Positions 26,401 through 40,690 are shown, counted from the first letter of the stretch. The stretch is 64,000 nt of DNA from Galbula dea (GCA_013399015.1 VWZX01010273.1:7267385-7331384), one strand, 5' to 3'. Notes: generated from the letters alone by a model not told the origin. Translations and numbers: made by a program.

Positions 26401-29400
26401 CTTCCTGAGCTGAGTTAGGAAAAAGTGTTGTGCTGCTTCACCTATAAGATATTCATCAGTTTAGATGCACATGATAAACTATAAACCCCTGCATGTTCTA
26501 TACAGCACAATGACCTAGAAAAGAACCCAAAACTTGGTCCTTCTCTGGAAGAAACACCTACCTGAAGCCTCCCACTTCTTCCAGCACAGACCCATGCTCC
26601 ACACTGACTTTCCTTGCCACAGAGATGTCCTGAGAAGCAGAAGGAAAAACACCCAGCTCCCATATGGAGATTCTTAAGGTTGATGAGCAGCAGCAGCCAG
26701 ACCAACTCCACCAATCAGGAAGAGCTGAGTTAGCTGACTGGGAGGGAAACAGAAGCAGCCAGCTGCAAAGTGTTAAGGCATAACCACTAACTAGGGGAAG
26801 GGTTGAAGCATTAACACTTTTCAAAGTCTTATCCCAAGACCCTGAAAGGAAACATGACAACAGGAGGTGGTGGAAGAAAAGGAGGGAAAGGGAATTATAC
26901 TTGCTGGGCTTCCACCCCTTGCTGTAGACTTCTAGAACTGAGTGCATTCATCCTTCAGATGTAAAGGATTCATCTTCTGGGAGGCTAAACCCATCGGCAT
27001 CTTCTTGTCAGAGGAACAGCTGTTCAAATGAAAGTTATGCACCAGGACTTTTTGTCCCCAGTTGCTTTGGTCTTAAAAACCAGTTCCAGCATTGTCTGCA
27101 ATTTTATTCATAAAGCTAAATGATGACTTGGAACTGCCAGATACACTCTAGCTCCTTCAGCATTTAAAATAAGAAAGCAGAAGATGACTGCAGCTGCGAT
27201 ATGCTTGGGATTTCACACTGCCACCCACACTCATTGGAAATGCAGTTCAAATCTGACAAGCTGAAAACTGGTTTTAATCACAACTAATGCATACAGGTTT
27301 TTGCCCCCTCTTTTTGTTCCTTACATCCCAGAAGCATCAAAACCCAAAGATTTCAGAGTGGCAGAAGGCAAGCCAAATACCTCCTGAAGGTACTCCAAAG
27401 CACCAGACACCTGAGTGACAGGTGTCAAACACTGGAAAACATAACCAGATATCAAGAATCTCAAAACACACTTTATTCTGAACTGTTCTTCTGGGCATTC
27501 AGCCTCAGGCCTAACACTGGAGCTATTCACAGCATCCACTAATACTCCTGTGCCATTTCTAAGCCAGTCTCCTGAATGGAAGTGAGGCAATGTGGTGTAA
27601 CCGGCTGGACCTCCACAGAAAAAAGACCACGTAAATAGGGTTTTGCTCTGTGTTCAGACTGAACAAAGCTGAACACAAAGTCAACCTGCTGCATACAGTA
27701 ACAATTCAGTAGCTCCAGTTCTCTAGAAAAGCAGCTATTTTTAAACTGCAGTAGCAATGTGAACTGCATAAATTAGCATCATTTCAGCCTTCACAGATAG
27801 TTCTCCGTTGACTGTGCTACATGCTACTAAATAACACTCTGCAGATTCCTTGCTTCTGCTAACATGGTCAATCATGCTCTTCATCAGGCTTAAAATCCCC
27901 TTTAAGTCTCCAAAATCCTTTTGGGAGGCCCTTTTTTACAGTCCTCTTTTCCTTTTCAGAGCAGTACTATCAAAGGCTTGGGTTTCATTACAGATCTCAC
28001 CAGGTCTTCACATGTAACTGGTGGTTATGTGGCTTTGTAGGATATCCTACTAGTTTCTCCACTGGTGATTTTCTCCTTGTGGGCAGATGGCATGGAAGTG
28101 GAGTGCAGATGGTAACCCACAGCCCACAAACTCCCTGTTACAATCTGAAATAGGAGAGTGCAGCTTTTTGGTTCTGCTCTTCTCTTGAAATTATTTTCAG
28201 CATTAAAGGATAAATTGCTGTTTTCAGAAGGCACAGCCAAAAGTAATGATATCTGCTTACAGTTGAGAACCTTCTCCTAACAAAGAGGCAATGATGTGCC
28301 TTCTATCTTCACAAGTTTTATTAAAATCCATAAATCATTAGTGGAAAGGATTTTAAATCAAGTATCTCTTGCTTTGCTTCAAGTATTACCTTAAGAAAAA
28401 AAAAATCAATAAGGAAAAAAGCAGATCACTCTGAAGCATGAAGGCTTAAGAGTCACACAGCTATTTAAAGTAATTTCATGGCTCCAGGTATCACTTTACC
28501 TGAGCTGCTTGGAATTATAATGGATTTATCTCTGCAGAACACCTGTGAGATAAGGGAGTTGCTGTTGACAAACTGCAGCAGGCGACAACCAAGTGACTTG
28601 TCTGAAGCTATGCTGATGGCCTGTGGGTTTTCAGGGCTCACACACTCCCCACTACAACCTCCCTGCCCTTGAAGGACTGAAACCCTTCCTGGCAGAAAGG
28701 CACAGCTCAAACTGAGAGTGACATTGAAATGTAGTCTTACCATTCTTTCAAGCTTTCACAGAGTGTCCACTCTGGTGGAACTGGCTTTCCCAACCTTTTG
28801 ACCAGTTGGAAAAGTCCTAAAAACAGTGAGTTAAAAATACCTGTGGTAGAAAATAGCAAGGAATGAAATAATAAGCATTAGAGGTCAAGGCTGGATCCCT
28901 GAAAAGTTTGTATTAACCATTAAAAAAGCATTAAAATAAATAAATGCATCCCTTACTTATAAAAAGAAAACAATTCTTAAAACATCCAAGTGACATGGTT
29001 GGTGAGGATTTACTTCCAGTCAGCTCTCTCACACAGCATAAAATGAGAAGTTGGCTAATTTGTTCCTGTTCCAGAAGCCTAGGGCCACACTTGATAAACA
29101 CAAATAGCATCTTCTGTTGGAAGTGTGACCTGGGGCCTGACAACTAGTTAACTAAACCAGACAGTGCTATCTCAGCTATCATGGAACCTTCTAAACCATC
29201 TCACAAAATGGTTTCTGTCTATTTAAAGGATGGATACATGTTGCCTAACTAAATTCACTGCTTTTTAGAGCAACCATTAGCAGGACTTCCCTTAAATGGC
29301 TGAAAATATTTCCATATTATACAACCAAACCATTCAGAAGTTCAAAAGAGTTAATGGCATACATACACCACAACAGAAATAATTTGCCTAGCTAATACAG

Positions 29401-29969
29401 GGCTATAATCTTCTACAGCATGCAGGCATGCTAATGAGCTTACCCATGGACAACAGGAGATGAAATAATGCAGTATTTCATCACTGAGGGCACTTTATCT
29501 TGTCTACATTCATGGAAGAAGATTATAGGACGTCATCTTCTTAGTGGTTTCCCTTTCACAACAAAGACAATAATCAGTTTTCCTTAGGGAAGACTTGTCC
29601 TTCCTGTTGTACCTCCGTGACTCTCGTGTCCTATAACCAAACTGATGTCAACTCAATAACCACATGGTGTCTCCTAACACAAAGGCAATAGAAATGCTTG
29701 AACTTCAGCTGCAAGGTTGAGGGATTCACACACGTCTGAAGAACCCAACAGATCTGTTTTCTCTCTAGCTTAATGACTTGTGCTGGAAATCTCAGCCCCT
29801 GAGGGTCTTCAGAACTAACCATTTGAAACTGCTGTTCCATGAGAAACCTCAGCACAGGTCGTGACTTGAGAGAATGTGAGGAAGAGAAAGCTCCACCGTA
29901 AGTGCCTGAAGGAGGTCCTGACGTTGTGGAGTCCATTTTCATCTCACAGTATCACACAGTTCATCCCCA

Positions 29970-30015
29970 GGCACGCTCAGAGCGCTCTGGCACGCGAGGG
30001 CCATCGCCCACAGAA
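29970..30015. other. Tiny CpG cluster
   Basis: GGCACGCTCAGAGCGCTCTG GCACGCGAGGGCCATCGCCC holds six CpGs in about 45 bases, including the palindrome AGAGCGCTCT. It is too short to call an island. No exon was recognised nearby. Confidence 0.35.
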
Positions 30016-30651
30016 AGGCAGGAGAATTTTGGCAGAGGATGAAACACACTGCCAGCATTTCTGAGGCAGTAAGAGTGACTCCAGCACACGTCTGTTCCTC
30101 TGCGAGAGGCTGAAGCTGCCTGTGACAAGGTCAATTTTGAGAAGGGTTGGTATTAAAAGATTATGCTCCCTCCATCCTCTCACTGAGCCTGTGCTAATTA
30201 TTTCAGGGGAGCAAAGGAATTCTTTGATTCTCCAACTCTTCCTCCCCTCAGGAGGTGACTCTGGCTGCCAGCACAGCACCCAGAGGAACGGCAGGGCATG
30301 GCCTCATTCTGGGATTGTGGAATTAGCCACTTTCAACCTTGAAATTTAGCCCTAAGAAATTGAGTATGCAGTAATCCACATAATCCAGGCCTCTACACCT
30401 GTCCCTCTTCCAACTAATCTCACCATCCTTCATCATGTCACATCTTAATTTAGAGTCCTTCCTGCTAAGGTCAAGTGTAAGTGAATGCTCAGGAAGCCAC
30501 AGCAAGTATTTGTCACTCGGTGGGGCCAATTACTTCCTTTGTGAACCCTGTGAGACACAGAAACATCAAGAGAGAGCAAAGCCCTTCCCCAGCAACATGG
30601 AAAGGATCCCTGCAAACGTGCTGGGAAGCAGTGAAGAGACAGAGTAAGTAG

Positions 30652-30666
30652 GTAAATAAATAAATA
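30652..30666. repeat. (TAAA)n microsatellite
   Basis: There are nearly four TAAA units after a related GTAAGTAGG start. Confidence 0.75.
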
Positions 30667-33518
30667 ACTGCATTGTAGCCTTGGATAATGCGATCTGCTG
30701 GTATTAAGTTTTCTCCTGAAGGAGTTAAGTATATACCAGCTGCTCTGCATTAAACCGAGCTGGCATTTGAAGTCATGTAAATGAGCTGAGCTACCATCCA
30801 CGGCAGCCCAGCATTTCAAAGCATTGCTGTAAAGGATGCAAAGTACTGGCCAAACCAAGCCCTGCCATTTCAGCTGCTGTCAGAGAAGAAAAGAAGGAGG
30901 GAGGGTAATGGCACTTGGGGATGCTGCTGCTATTCACAAGATGGTTTACAAGAGCCTCCTTCCACCACAGGTATGAAATATGCACCCTGCATGGAAAAAC
31001 CCAGGCTTGTATTTCTTGGAGATCCATTGATATAGGCTGCTAAGAACCACTGCAAAATTATCTAAAATTAGATGTTGTGCTAGTGGAACACTGAAATTTC
31101 AAACCTCTCTTTGCTTAATGCTGCATAGTAAATGCTGAATGGATCTAAAGGGGCATCAGCTACAGAAGTGCTGACACAGCAGCCTCCAGGGAGCTGATGG
31201 TGGCATGGGTCCCCACCATCATGTCTGACACCAATGGACATTTCTCAGGCTATGAAGATAATAGATAAAAATTTGTTTGTTCAATGCAAACCCCTTTTCT
31301 GCTGAGTCTCAGAGAGTTCAGGAGGCAATACAAATGAATAAATCTTATCTGGTTCACATTGTTGTGGCCAAGAGATTAAGTTTCAGCACAAATCTGGAAC
31401 TGCAACAGGAGAGTGAAGGATCTATTAAGCAGTCAAGGAGCTTTGCAGACTGTTTTTTTTATTTCAGACTCTTTCATATGCCTTTTTTTTTCTTTCTTTC
31501 TTTTTTCCCCCTCCCTTTTCAAGGGCCTACTGCAGCAAGTAACCTGCTTAACAAGAGGAAGCTGGAATTCAGTCTTGTGTTAAAAGTGAGATACAGCTGC
31601 CTCGCTATCCAACCTGATACACCAAACCACGGGTATCACATCCCACTTCACAATACTGTGTCTGCACCATTCACCACTCCACATGGTCCAGACCCCAGCA
31701 GATAGAAGGCTGAAAGGCTACCTCTTACAGGCAACCAAAAGGAAAATCTTCATTGCTGCACTGAGGGAAGTTTGTATCTCTCTGCTTGGAAACGGGATCC
31801 TAGGCAACCACTGCTCTTCCCTCTTGAAAAGCAGAAAGTGGTTTTGTTTTGTAAATTAAAGCAAATTCATTACAATTCCCCTGGTGAGGTTGTGTGGGGA
31901 TAAATAGGAGTTGCTGCCTCCCTTTTCCAGCTCCATGCTGGAGGACAGGCACCTTTTTGCCAGCTTTCCTTGGCAGGGCTTGTTTGGCACATTACCCTAG
32001 AGGATCAGACCCCTGTGTGCTCCAGAGCCCATCCCTGAGGAGTAAAATGTAGCAGTGCCAAAAATACTCCTTCCCAAAATAATCCATCCCATTTAAGCCA
32101 CAGACAAGCCTGGAATATGTATGGCTGTCCTGAGAAGCAGACTGACCCATGGGTATGGTATCAAGCAAGAGAAGAAAAACCCATTTTTAAACTATTGCTT
32201 CAAATGGCCAATGCACATTTGATCTTGAAACACATATGACTTTTTTTCAAATGAGTTTTGAAGACTTAAATACCTGTAAGATTCTTTGAAGTAAAGAATA
32301 ATTTATAACTGAATCCAATTTGTCTTACCAGACCAATCCTTTACTTACTGTCTCCACCAGCTGTATTCAAAGTTACACACTGACTTCTGAGGAAGCAAAT
32401 GTGTCCTCTGCATCAGTCCCAGGTCTTTAACCTCTGACACACACATACAGATAGTGTTCTCAGACAAAATTTCTCCAAGAAAACAGAACTTTTAATCATG
32501 CTACATTGGCTTCAGGAGGATTTCTGACTCCAAAATAGATGGCAGGAATCTCCTCTATCTGCTTGATCTTACAGTACCATACCTGATAGCTCTCTATCTG
32601 CCAGAGGAAGCAAATTTGCTAGACAAGCTGATTAGAAATGACTTCCTGGTAATTAATGTCACAATCTGAGAAGCAGCCAAAATAGATATGACTGGGAAAG
32701 ATAGCTGGTACAGTCCTTTAAAGATACTTACAAACCCAGTATTTACTTTATCAGTATTAAGGTTACTTGTAGTTTCTAACAGTGGCTCAAGGAAAAGGCC
32801 TACACTTCTAAACATTTGTTTCAAGATATACAAGTCCAACAAGGTCTCAGTATCCATGTTCACCATAAAATGCCATGCAAGCAACATCAACAACATGAAA
32901 TCCCACTAGGGTATTGACTTGTTCTACCACTGGGCAAGTATATAGAATTAATAGATGGCAGAGAAATACAATATAAAAGTCATTCCTGGTCAGTGCTTTC
33001 AGGAGAAGACAGGTGATCCTATGAGGGAAGATTCAGCTCATCACATGAAACAAAAAGGTCTGACTACCACAGTCTTCACAATTGAGACTGTGTCTCTGTT
33101 ATACAAATGGCAGACCCATCAAATGGCTTGCAAGGAGGCTGAGATGCCAGCAAATATTAGAGATCCCTGCATGCAAGGAGATCACTGCACTCTGTATCCC
33201 CTTGTTTGAAGAACAGCCTCTAAAGAGCTGCCTGACAGACATAACAGACATAAAAGTCCAGCCTGTTGAGGAACATGTCCTCAAACAGCCATCCCAGAAG
33301 GCTTTTTTGCCTATACCACTCTGAAAAATGGAGTTGCCTATTAGCAAAAAGACTTTGCCAGCTTCTACAGCTTTACTAAGGAGATGAGGAGGAAGATGGA
33401 AATGATCAAGGAAGTTAAGCTGAGTCCTTCCACTTGGAGAAAGCACAACCAAATCAACAAGATCCCAGGACTGAGAACTTCTGCAGCCAGATAGTAACTC
33501 AACCTGTCAAGGGCTGCT

Positions 33519-33553
33519 TTGGGGGGTTTGTTTGGGGTTGGTTTTTTGGTTTA
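33519..33553. repeat. G/T-only low-complexity tract
   Basis: TTTGGGGGGTTTGTTTGGGG TTGGTTTTTTGG repeats the GGTTT theme of other tracts in the window. Confidence 0.65.
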
Positions 33554-36283
33554 TATATTTAATGAGAAAGCCTGCATGTGTATAACTAAGTAACTGTGTT
33601 GTCAGGCAAGTGAGACAAACATCTCTGGGTTTCTCCAAGATGGCTTTATAGCCCAGTCCTCTACACCTCTGGGATCACCACATCTAAGAATCTGTCCTTC
33701 CCTCAGCCAAGGCATGGAGTACCTTAAGTACCATCAAGTACCTTAACCTCCACTCCTGTGAGCTCCCAGAGGTTGAAGGAAGGACTAAGAACTCTTAATA
33801 AATAGGCAGATTTCTACTTTCAAAGAACACACTGATGAACCCACCAACATACTGCCCAAGAATTAGTATTTCACAGACCTGACCATCTTTTCTTGTCAAG
33901 GATAGCACTATTGTTACCAATACCTGCCAAACCCTAGCCCCTTGGTCTCTACAGTCCTTAGGTTTTCCTTCTTGCTTGTATATAATAAAACCTCAGCAAC
34001 TACTTTGGAAGGTAGCCTATGGACTCTGGTTACAGCTGCTGGTTCCCCCAGTGCAGCTACCCAAAGGTGAGTCTAAAGTCTACACCATAAACCTGAACTC
34101 ACCACTACACACTTCTGGATTCTGCCATGGTGGTCACTATGTAAAAGTCAAGACAGAAGAAATGCACCAATATTAGTGGCAGGACAGGGAAAATAAGGAG
34201 AATTAGAGACTCTTTCCAACTCTGAAAGAGAGGATATGGCAACTTGCAGCCATCACTGGAGAGAGAAAAAAGCAATACGAGCTAAAAATAGGAAGAAGGC
34301 TTAAGGAAAGGATCAAGACAAGGGATGGACACTAGGTAAAATTTAAGAAAAGGCCATGAGAGTGAACAAGGCATTGCCAAAATATGATAATGCAGTTCAA
34401 AGCTGAACACATATGGAGGAAAAAAGAAATCTCCTGGTAAAAGTGTATTTTGAAATCCAGAAGTCAGATGTTTTTTCCTCTCTGGTATTGTTTTCCCACA
34501 CATTGCTTCCAATTCTAAAATAATCCAAAAGTGAAATGAAAAAAGAATCCAAGGATAACACACCTAAAAATACTCTCAAGAGGGAAAAAAGAACAAAAAA
34601 AGGTGGAATCAGAATAAAACTTCAGACCTCAGCCTGGTTTAAAATAAGAAGTGATCTGTTTACTCCATTATTTACTTTAATAAGTGGTTTATTTTTTTAA
34701 GTTTTAGCAGTTATTTCCATGCTGATGCTCTGCAAAACTGAAGAAACTGAGAATGTTTCCACAAACTATTTCAGAAAAAACAATTTACAGATAAAATTAG
34801 AGGCAGAGAAGTAAGTGCCAAGTGTTTGACTGAATTCCAGGTCTTGGTCAATGGAAAACCAGCAACTTCCTGTTACAAAATGTACCAACAGTTCATATCT
34901 AATAATACACATAAAATCTAACCATTTATATACTTCAAATATAGATGTTTCTATAAATAATAGTCAAGCAGGGTATTTTTAGCCAGGTAAACTTCTCAGG
35001 AGAATGAATTTGAGTTTTGTTGAGATTCTACAGTCTGCTGCAAGGCAAAAAAAAATAAAGTAATGGGTTAAATTTTAAGAGCATCTCTTGATTTATACCA
35101 GAGTAAAAGTAGAAAGTTTAGCCCCAAATCTTAAATAAGCAGAAAGCAAGTGGGAAAAATGGAATAACAGAAAACCTATCCTTCTATTAAAGGAGCAACT
35201 ATCACTTGATTCAAAACTGTATCCTCTTAAACACCCCTTACAGTATTTATGCTGTGTTGTTAAGTTTGAGAAGTTCAAACTAAATCATTCATTTAAATCC
35301 CTTCTTAATTTCTTCCACTTTGGTAGGAAAAAGGGATTTGTAGGCTAAAAGCATTCAACTACTCTACAAATTAAACCCAGATTTAAACCTAGTGGTGAGA
35401 TAATCTGGAAACTGAAATCAGAGAGTAGACAATGTTTCTCAAAGGATACTTCAAAGGAAATTAAAATAAGCCAAACCAGCCCTGAACTTCCAAAACCAAG
35501 AGCTGAATCCACCCTTCCTATCTCACTAAAATAAAGGCTTTCTTTTCTGATATCCTCTGGATAGAAAAGAGCAGACTACAAGTGGTGTTGGCCTCATCAT
35601 TTTCACATTTCTATTTCACACCAGCTGATTTTGGATAAGAAGACTAAAGAATGTTCCTTCATGATGAGCTCCACAAAGCATGCCAGCATGGTTTTCAGCC
35701 AGTAAGACCACTTGTACAGCTCAAGGGGTGCCTGTTCTAGGTCTGTGACAGACACAGATGTGTATATAATCAGCTAGCAGTTGGAGAGAGAGGTACGAGG
35801 ACCTAACGCTTCCAACAAGCCTCCAGCAGAGACTGAGCATCTAACACAACTGAAACACAACACATAGCTCAAGAAAGAGAAGTTCTGTGGAAGACACAAG
35901 GGACAAACACTCTAGGAGAAGCAAGAAACAAAACTCTGAAAGCTGTCAATGAAATTCCAGGCAGCCAGGGAGGCAAGGAGAAAGAGAGCAAGAAACCAAA
36001 ATGAAATAATGAACCCATTTCTGGCTAGAGAACAGCTGGCCCAAAGTGTCCTCCTTGGGTTCTGCCATACATCAAGTGTCAGAGCAGAAGGTGATAAAAA
36101 TTACTTGCTATAACAGGGTGAGTGTTCACTGCTGAAATACAATTTTATGGAGTAAGCTACCAGCTTCAAGGACAGAGGGGGAACACATGGACACCATATG
36201 CATAAGCATTTTGAACTGATTAACAAGTAGCAGCAAAGGAGAAAGATAATCTAATAGTCAGGGGACTTGCTGGTAATTTCCTA

Positions 36284-36396
36284 CAGCACTGCAGACTTCA
36301 TGACCTTGGGTAAGTTCCTTTGTGCCTTAGCCATTCATTTATAACATAAGAACAACATCCCTACCTCTAAGGAGTGCTCTTAGGTTAAGTATATTA
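36284..36396 (+). mobile_element. MIR-type SINE
   Basis: CTTCATGACCTTGGGTAAGT, TCCTTTGTGCCTTAG, a CATTTATAACATAAGAACAAC segment and CTACCTCTAAGGAGTGCTCT match the 3' half of MIR (TGTGACCTTGGGCAAGT...CCTCAGTTTCC...AAATGGGGATAATA...CCTACCTCATAGGG) on the + strand. Confidence 0.7.
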
Positions 36397-39300
36397 AAAA
36401 ATTGGAAGCCCCCTATTATCTATTAGCAGAGAGCAGAGAAATAGCATAAAAAATAAAGTAAATCCAGAGCAGGATAAAAGGTCACATGAAATGTTTCCAA
36501 AGAGTAACCATGGACTGTAAAATCTTGAGAGAATTCAACAGCAGCATTACCAGCTCAACAATAAGTATCTTTGGAAAACCCATCTGGAACAATCTGAGAG
36601 TGAAGGCACTGAACTTGGGAAAGAACATTACAAGATGACCATTTAAATGCTCTTTTACTCAAGAATTGTCATCACTAAACTGAAATCAGAGCCAAAAAAA
36701 TCCCCATTTCCCCATTCATAGTGGAATCTCACCCATTTAGTTCAATCACAGGGCATTAAAACAAGGCAGCTCTTTATATTAAAAGCCAGAGGACTGAAAT
36801 CTCCCATCCTAATAACCACAACAAAACAACTTACAAAGGGTTGGTTGGTTTGTTTTCTGCCTGGTAAGGTTTCATTTGCAGCAATCCCCTAACAATTTAA
36901 TCTTTACCAGTATGTATCCATAAACATATTCTCAAAATCACTCTAATCATAAATAAAAGTAAAATTTGGCTAGTTAATAGCCAAAAATCCATCTTTTATG
37001 GTTGTTATCAGTATTACTGACCACATTTCTCATAATGTCTTTTTTAAGTAGCTCAAAAGTGGAAGCAAGACCAAATTTCACACCACAGAGGCAGCTCAAA
37101 TGATAGCATTGAAACCAGTTAGGTCCTTCTGACTTTGAACTGGGTCCAGATAAAGATTTGCTTGACTCCTATCCCTTCTGCAAGATGGTTCTCTAGTGAA
37201 ACTCAGAAGCCCAGTATCATGCATAACAATGGCTAATACATGTGAGGAAGGAAGGCATAATTTCTCTGCAGTATGCTTTATTAATCTTTCTCTCTAGCAA
37301 GCTTCACATTAGCAGGACAGTTCTAGGGAGGTATAAATGGCTTCTGATAAAGTTAATTAAAATACAGAAAAGTAATTATGAATATATGAGTTGTTAATGG
37401 ACATGGGTAGTGAGGCAGAGAAAGCTAACCAATAGCCACCAGATTGCAAGTCACATGTGGCTCCTCCTCAAAGAGTTGATGTGAGCCTAAAACTGAAGTG
37501 TGGAAAAACACTGGAGCAACCTCTTTAGTAACCAATTTGTGAGTGGCTAAAGCACTTTGAGGCAGGCCAAAACTGACTGCAAAAACTCCCTGAGATTTGT
37601 CAGGAGTGTGTGATCAGCTTGGGAACAGATGGTTTTTTGCAGGGATCTTTAATGGAGCTTCTCTATCTACTCCATCCCATCCCATTGCCATTGACTTGGC
37701 CTACAGAATGGCTATGGGGGAAAAAAAACAGGGATGTTTTAAATCTTGGTGGGTATTGCAAATGTTTTTGGAGCATACCCCAGATCTAGAACGTGCCAGA
37801 TGTAGGTGGTCTTCAAAAACTGAGAAAGAAGAACTAAAACACTAGAGGAAAAACCTAGTGTAAGACTTCAAAACTGAGAGATCTAGAATCTCCCAGATCT
37901 AGAACTCCTCATATCTAGAATGCCCAACTTAACATGACCTTCACAAACCATGAAAGCAATGTGAAGTAAAATCTAGCTGAGCAAGGTAGTTCTATTGCAG
38001 ACAATAATACCTATCCAGTTTTGAACTGAACCCTTAAAACAAGGTCTAGGCAAACTGATAAAGAGGTCAGTAGAAAGCATGAAGAGTTGTAAGAGTTCTA
38101 GAAACCCTGAGAGAAAAGGTTAAAAGAATTAGGTTAGCCTAGTGTAGAAACAGAGACAAAGCAAGGCAGAACATGGTAACAACTCCTAGGCATCTTCCTT
38201 CCCTCTCCAGCAGGAGAGAATAACTGCCTAACTTTCAGGAAATGAATATTGTGGAAGCAATATGTTGTGTTATTTTGCCAAGGAATAACGAGTCCCACCC
38301 CTCCTTGCCAAGCATTAAGGACATTTCTAAGTAATTGCTGAATACACAGACTTTAGCACCAGGTTAAACAGCCGCCTGCCAGCTTGAAGTGTTTAAGTGG
38401 AAGGGTGGGACCAATGACTTAGTAAGGCCTCTGTGTTTTTAGGACTGCTACAGTTACTGAAGAAACAAACAGTAATTATTCTTTTAGGTTCTCCAGAGAA
38501 TAAAAATCAAGAAGCTAAGAGAATACAACAGAGCAGCAATAAACACAGTCATTAAATCCATGATCTCCTTCAGTGGCTTTCCCAGTAACGTGGCAACAGA
38601 CTGTGTCCCTGGAATGGGTATCTTCCTCCTTCTACCCTGCACCAACCATTTGACCAAGCCCATGGGCTTCTAACTGGCAAGGACTTCTGCCTTAAATATC
38701 TAGTGCAAATTTAGTAGCCAAAAATCCATAAGACTTTTTCAGAATCACTACTAAATACCATGGAGGATGGGAGCCATGGCTATCTTGCTATCTACTCGAC
38801 AGAAGTTTCTCTGGTAACAAAGTTAAATATTTCCAAAACAATCTTCTCTAAAGATGGGTTCCCTTTCAAATGAGACAAAATAAGCACCAGTGCAACAGGA
38901 GGATACTGTTGTGCACAACAGAGGGAATTTACTATGGAAAAATGAATGGAGTGTGTCTATCAGTTAACAATAAAAGAGGAATGATACTGCTGTGATTCAT
39001 CGACCTAAGATTTCCCACTAGCATTTACAATGGGCTTGATGCTGAAACCCTCAGATCTTTCTTTGGAAAGTGGCTCTGAAATACTCTGAAGAATGCTTTT
39101 TATAAGTTGCACAGCATTTTAAATAACACATTGCCCTTTTATGGCCTTAAGGCACAAAACTTGCAGTTACTATAAAATCCAGCTTATACATGTAAAACCA
39201 TATCAAGAAGAACCAAAAAACCCAAGAGAAATATCAGAATACTGAGAAGTTTTCATTGATAGGACACTCCTCAGGAGGGACACCTTGATTTTCATATGAG

Positions 39301-40459
39301 TACTTTGATGAATACCCCCTTCTGTGCCCATGTTCTCTGAAGAATCTGGCTTAAGGTAGGTATCACTTGGCACCAGAAAAAGCTCATGGACCTAACACTG
39401 GTGGCTTGAAACATGCTAAACCAGCATCAGGACATGGCATAGCATTGTCACACTGACTTCTGGTCTGTGCACTGGAAACAGCCTCTTCTCCAGTGTAAGA
39501 AGTAAACTAAGAGGAGGGAAAAAGGCAGAGTGGAGGTCCACATATACAGAAATACACAGGAATTCAAAATGGAAGTACATACACACCATGAGAGAAGAGA
39601 AACAATTATCTGCACAACCAGTTGAAGGTTTCTTCCCAATTGGTTCTTCCCTTCATCATCTCTTCCCCCATAAACAGATGTCCTAAACACGAGGTCAAGT
39701 TGCTCTCTGTCCTTATTCTGTACAGGCAACTGAATTTTGTGCTGTGTAGAGCAAAGAGGACCAACTTCAACAGGATTAAGAGCAACTCCCTAAAATACTC
39801 CCAGAACATCCTGTGGCTTGTAGATTGTGAAACCCTTCAGAGATATGAGAGGAGTTTGCATTCCCTCGTGTTGAAACAGAAGCTGGACTCAGATAGCCTG
39901 CTCTGAGCCAGTGCTCTCCCTGCTAAGCAGCAGAACAAAAGCAATGCTTCTCTGCCACTTATGCTGAAAGTGGCCTGATATCACCTTGGGGTTTGATAGA
40001 AATAGCTTCTGCTTCTAACTCCAAGAGAGAGTTTGGGGCTGTAAACTCCAAGTTCAGCCTTAGCAAGGAATACAGCACAAATTAAACAGGTTTTGGTCAT
40101 TTTTATTTCTTTGGTTTTTTTTTTTAAATCCAGTTGCCACAGTCTCTTTTAAATTCTCTCTCCACCCACATGGGAGGAGGTGATGTCCTTCCCTGTGAGC
40201 TGCAAACTCCATATGGGGACCAAGATCTCCAAAAGATAGGTGCCAAGACTGTTGGTATCAATCCAACTTATGGATCTAAACTCAAAATGTCATGGTGAGA
40301 CTATAACTCCCCTTAACCACAGGGGATGCCAGGCACCTGCACAGTAAAGTGGTGAGAGCCACATTGGTGCTCAAGATGAAATATCCAGAGAAGTAAATGA
40401 TCACCCCCATAGGACATGTCTGTGATTCTTGAGATATTTAGTCCTAGTGTGGCAAGAGT
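36397..40459. other. Non-coding DNA, probable NAV2 intron
   Basis: The TCTAGA-repeat cluster near 37.9 kb is the only local structure. No exon or RNA gene was recognised. Confidence 0.65.
37782..37919. repeat. Cluster of AGATCTAGAA-like palindromic repeats
   Basis: TCTAGA occurs at 37785, 37882, 37899 and 37914. Most copies sit within AGATCTAGAA(C/T), and the last three are 15-17 bases apart. A short inverted repeat, CACTAG/CTAGTG (37840-37860), lies between the first and second copies. It looks like a decayed local duplication and has no coding frame. Confidence 0.5.
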
Positions 40460-40690
40460 AGACTTTACTAGGCTTATTATCAGAAAGCTCTTCTTCACCT
40501 CAATGCAGCTGGAAGTTTTCCAAGATAAAAAATGCTTCAGCTGGTTGATATACCATCTGGCAGGTGTCCATCCATCCCATTTCTCCTCCCTTAGGAGGGA
40601 GGGACTAGAGAAAAAGACAAGAACAGTGCCCTTGATACAAAAGATCTGGAAAAATCTCCCTTCAGATCCAGACTGACATTCCAAATGACT
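40460..40690 (+). mobile_element. Possible very old CR1-family fragment
   Basis: TTATTATCAGAAAGCTCTTC-TTCACC recalls the CR1 segment GATATTAGGAAAAACTTCTTCACC. About 150 bases later an AGATCTGGAAAAATCTCCCT..CAGACTGACATTCCAAA segment sits where the element's final GATGATCTC..AGGTCCCTTCCAACC tail would be. Single-base divergence is extensive. Confidence 0.35.

Larger units (their letters stand above)
17002..29969. other. Non-coding DNA, probable NAV2 intron
   Basis: Thirteen kilobases contain only the small microsatellites listed separately. Frames of 60-130 codons occur on both strands, but they overlap, show no family resemblance and have no credible splice context. No CH-domain exon (IYTDWANHYL and following) was recognised on the minus strand. 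Confidence 0.65.
30016..36283. other. Non-coding DNA, probable NAV2 intron
   Basis: A 142-codon + strand frame at 31277-31705 crosses a long pyrimidine tract (31478-31519) and is not protein-like. Nothing else is recognisable apart from the G/T tract at 33519. Confidence 0.65.

Noticed and set aside
31478..31521. Long + strand pyrimidine tract ending in AAG, a possible splice acceptor for an antisense exon
   Set aside because: It ends in AAG rather than the preferred CAG or TAG, and no matching donor or sensible coding frame follows.
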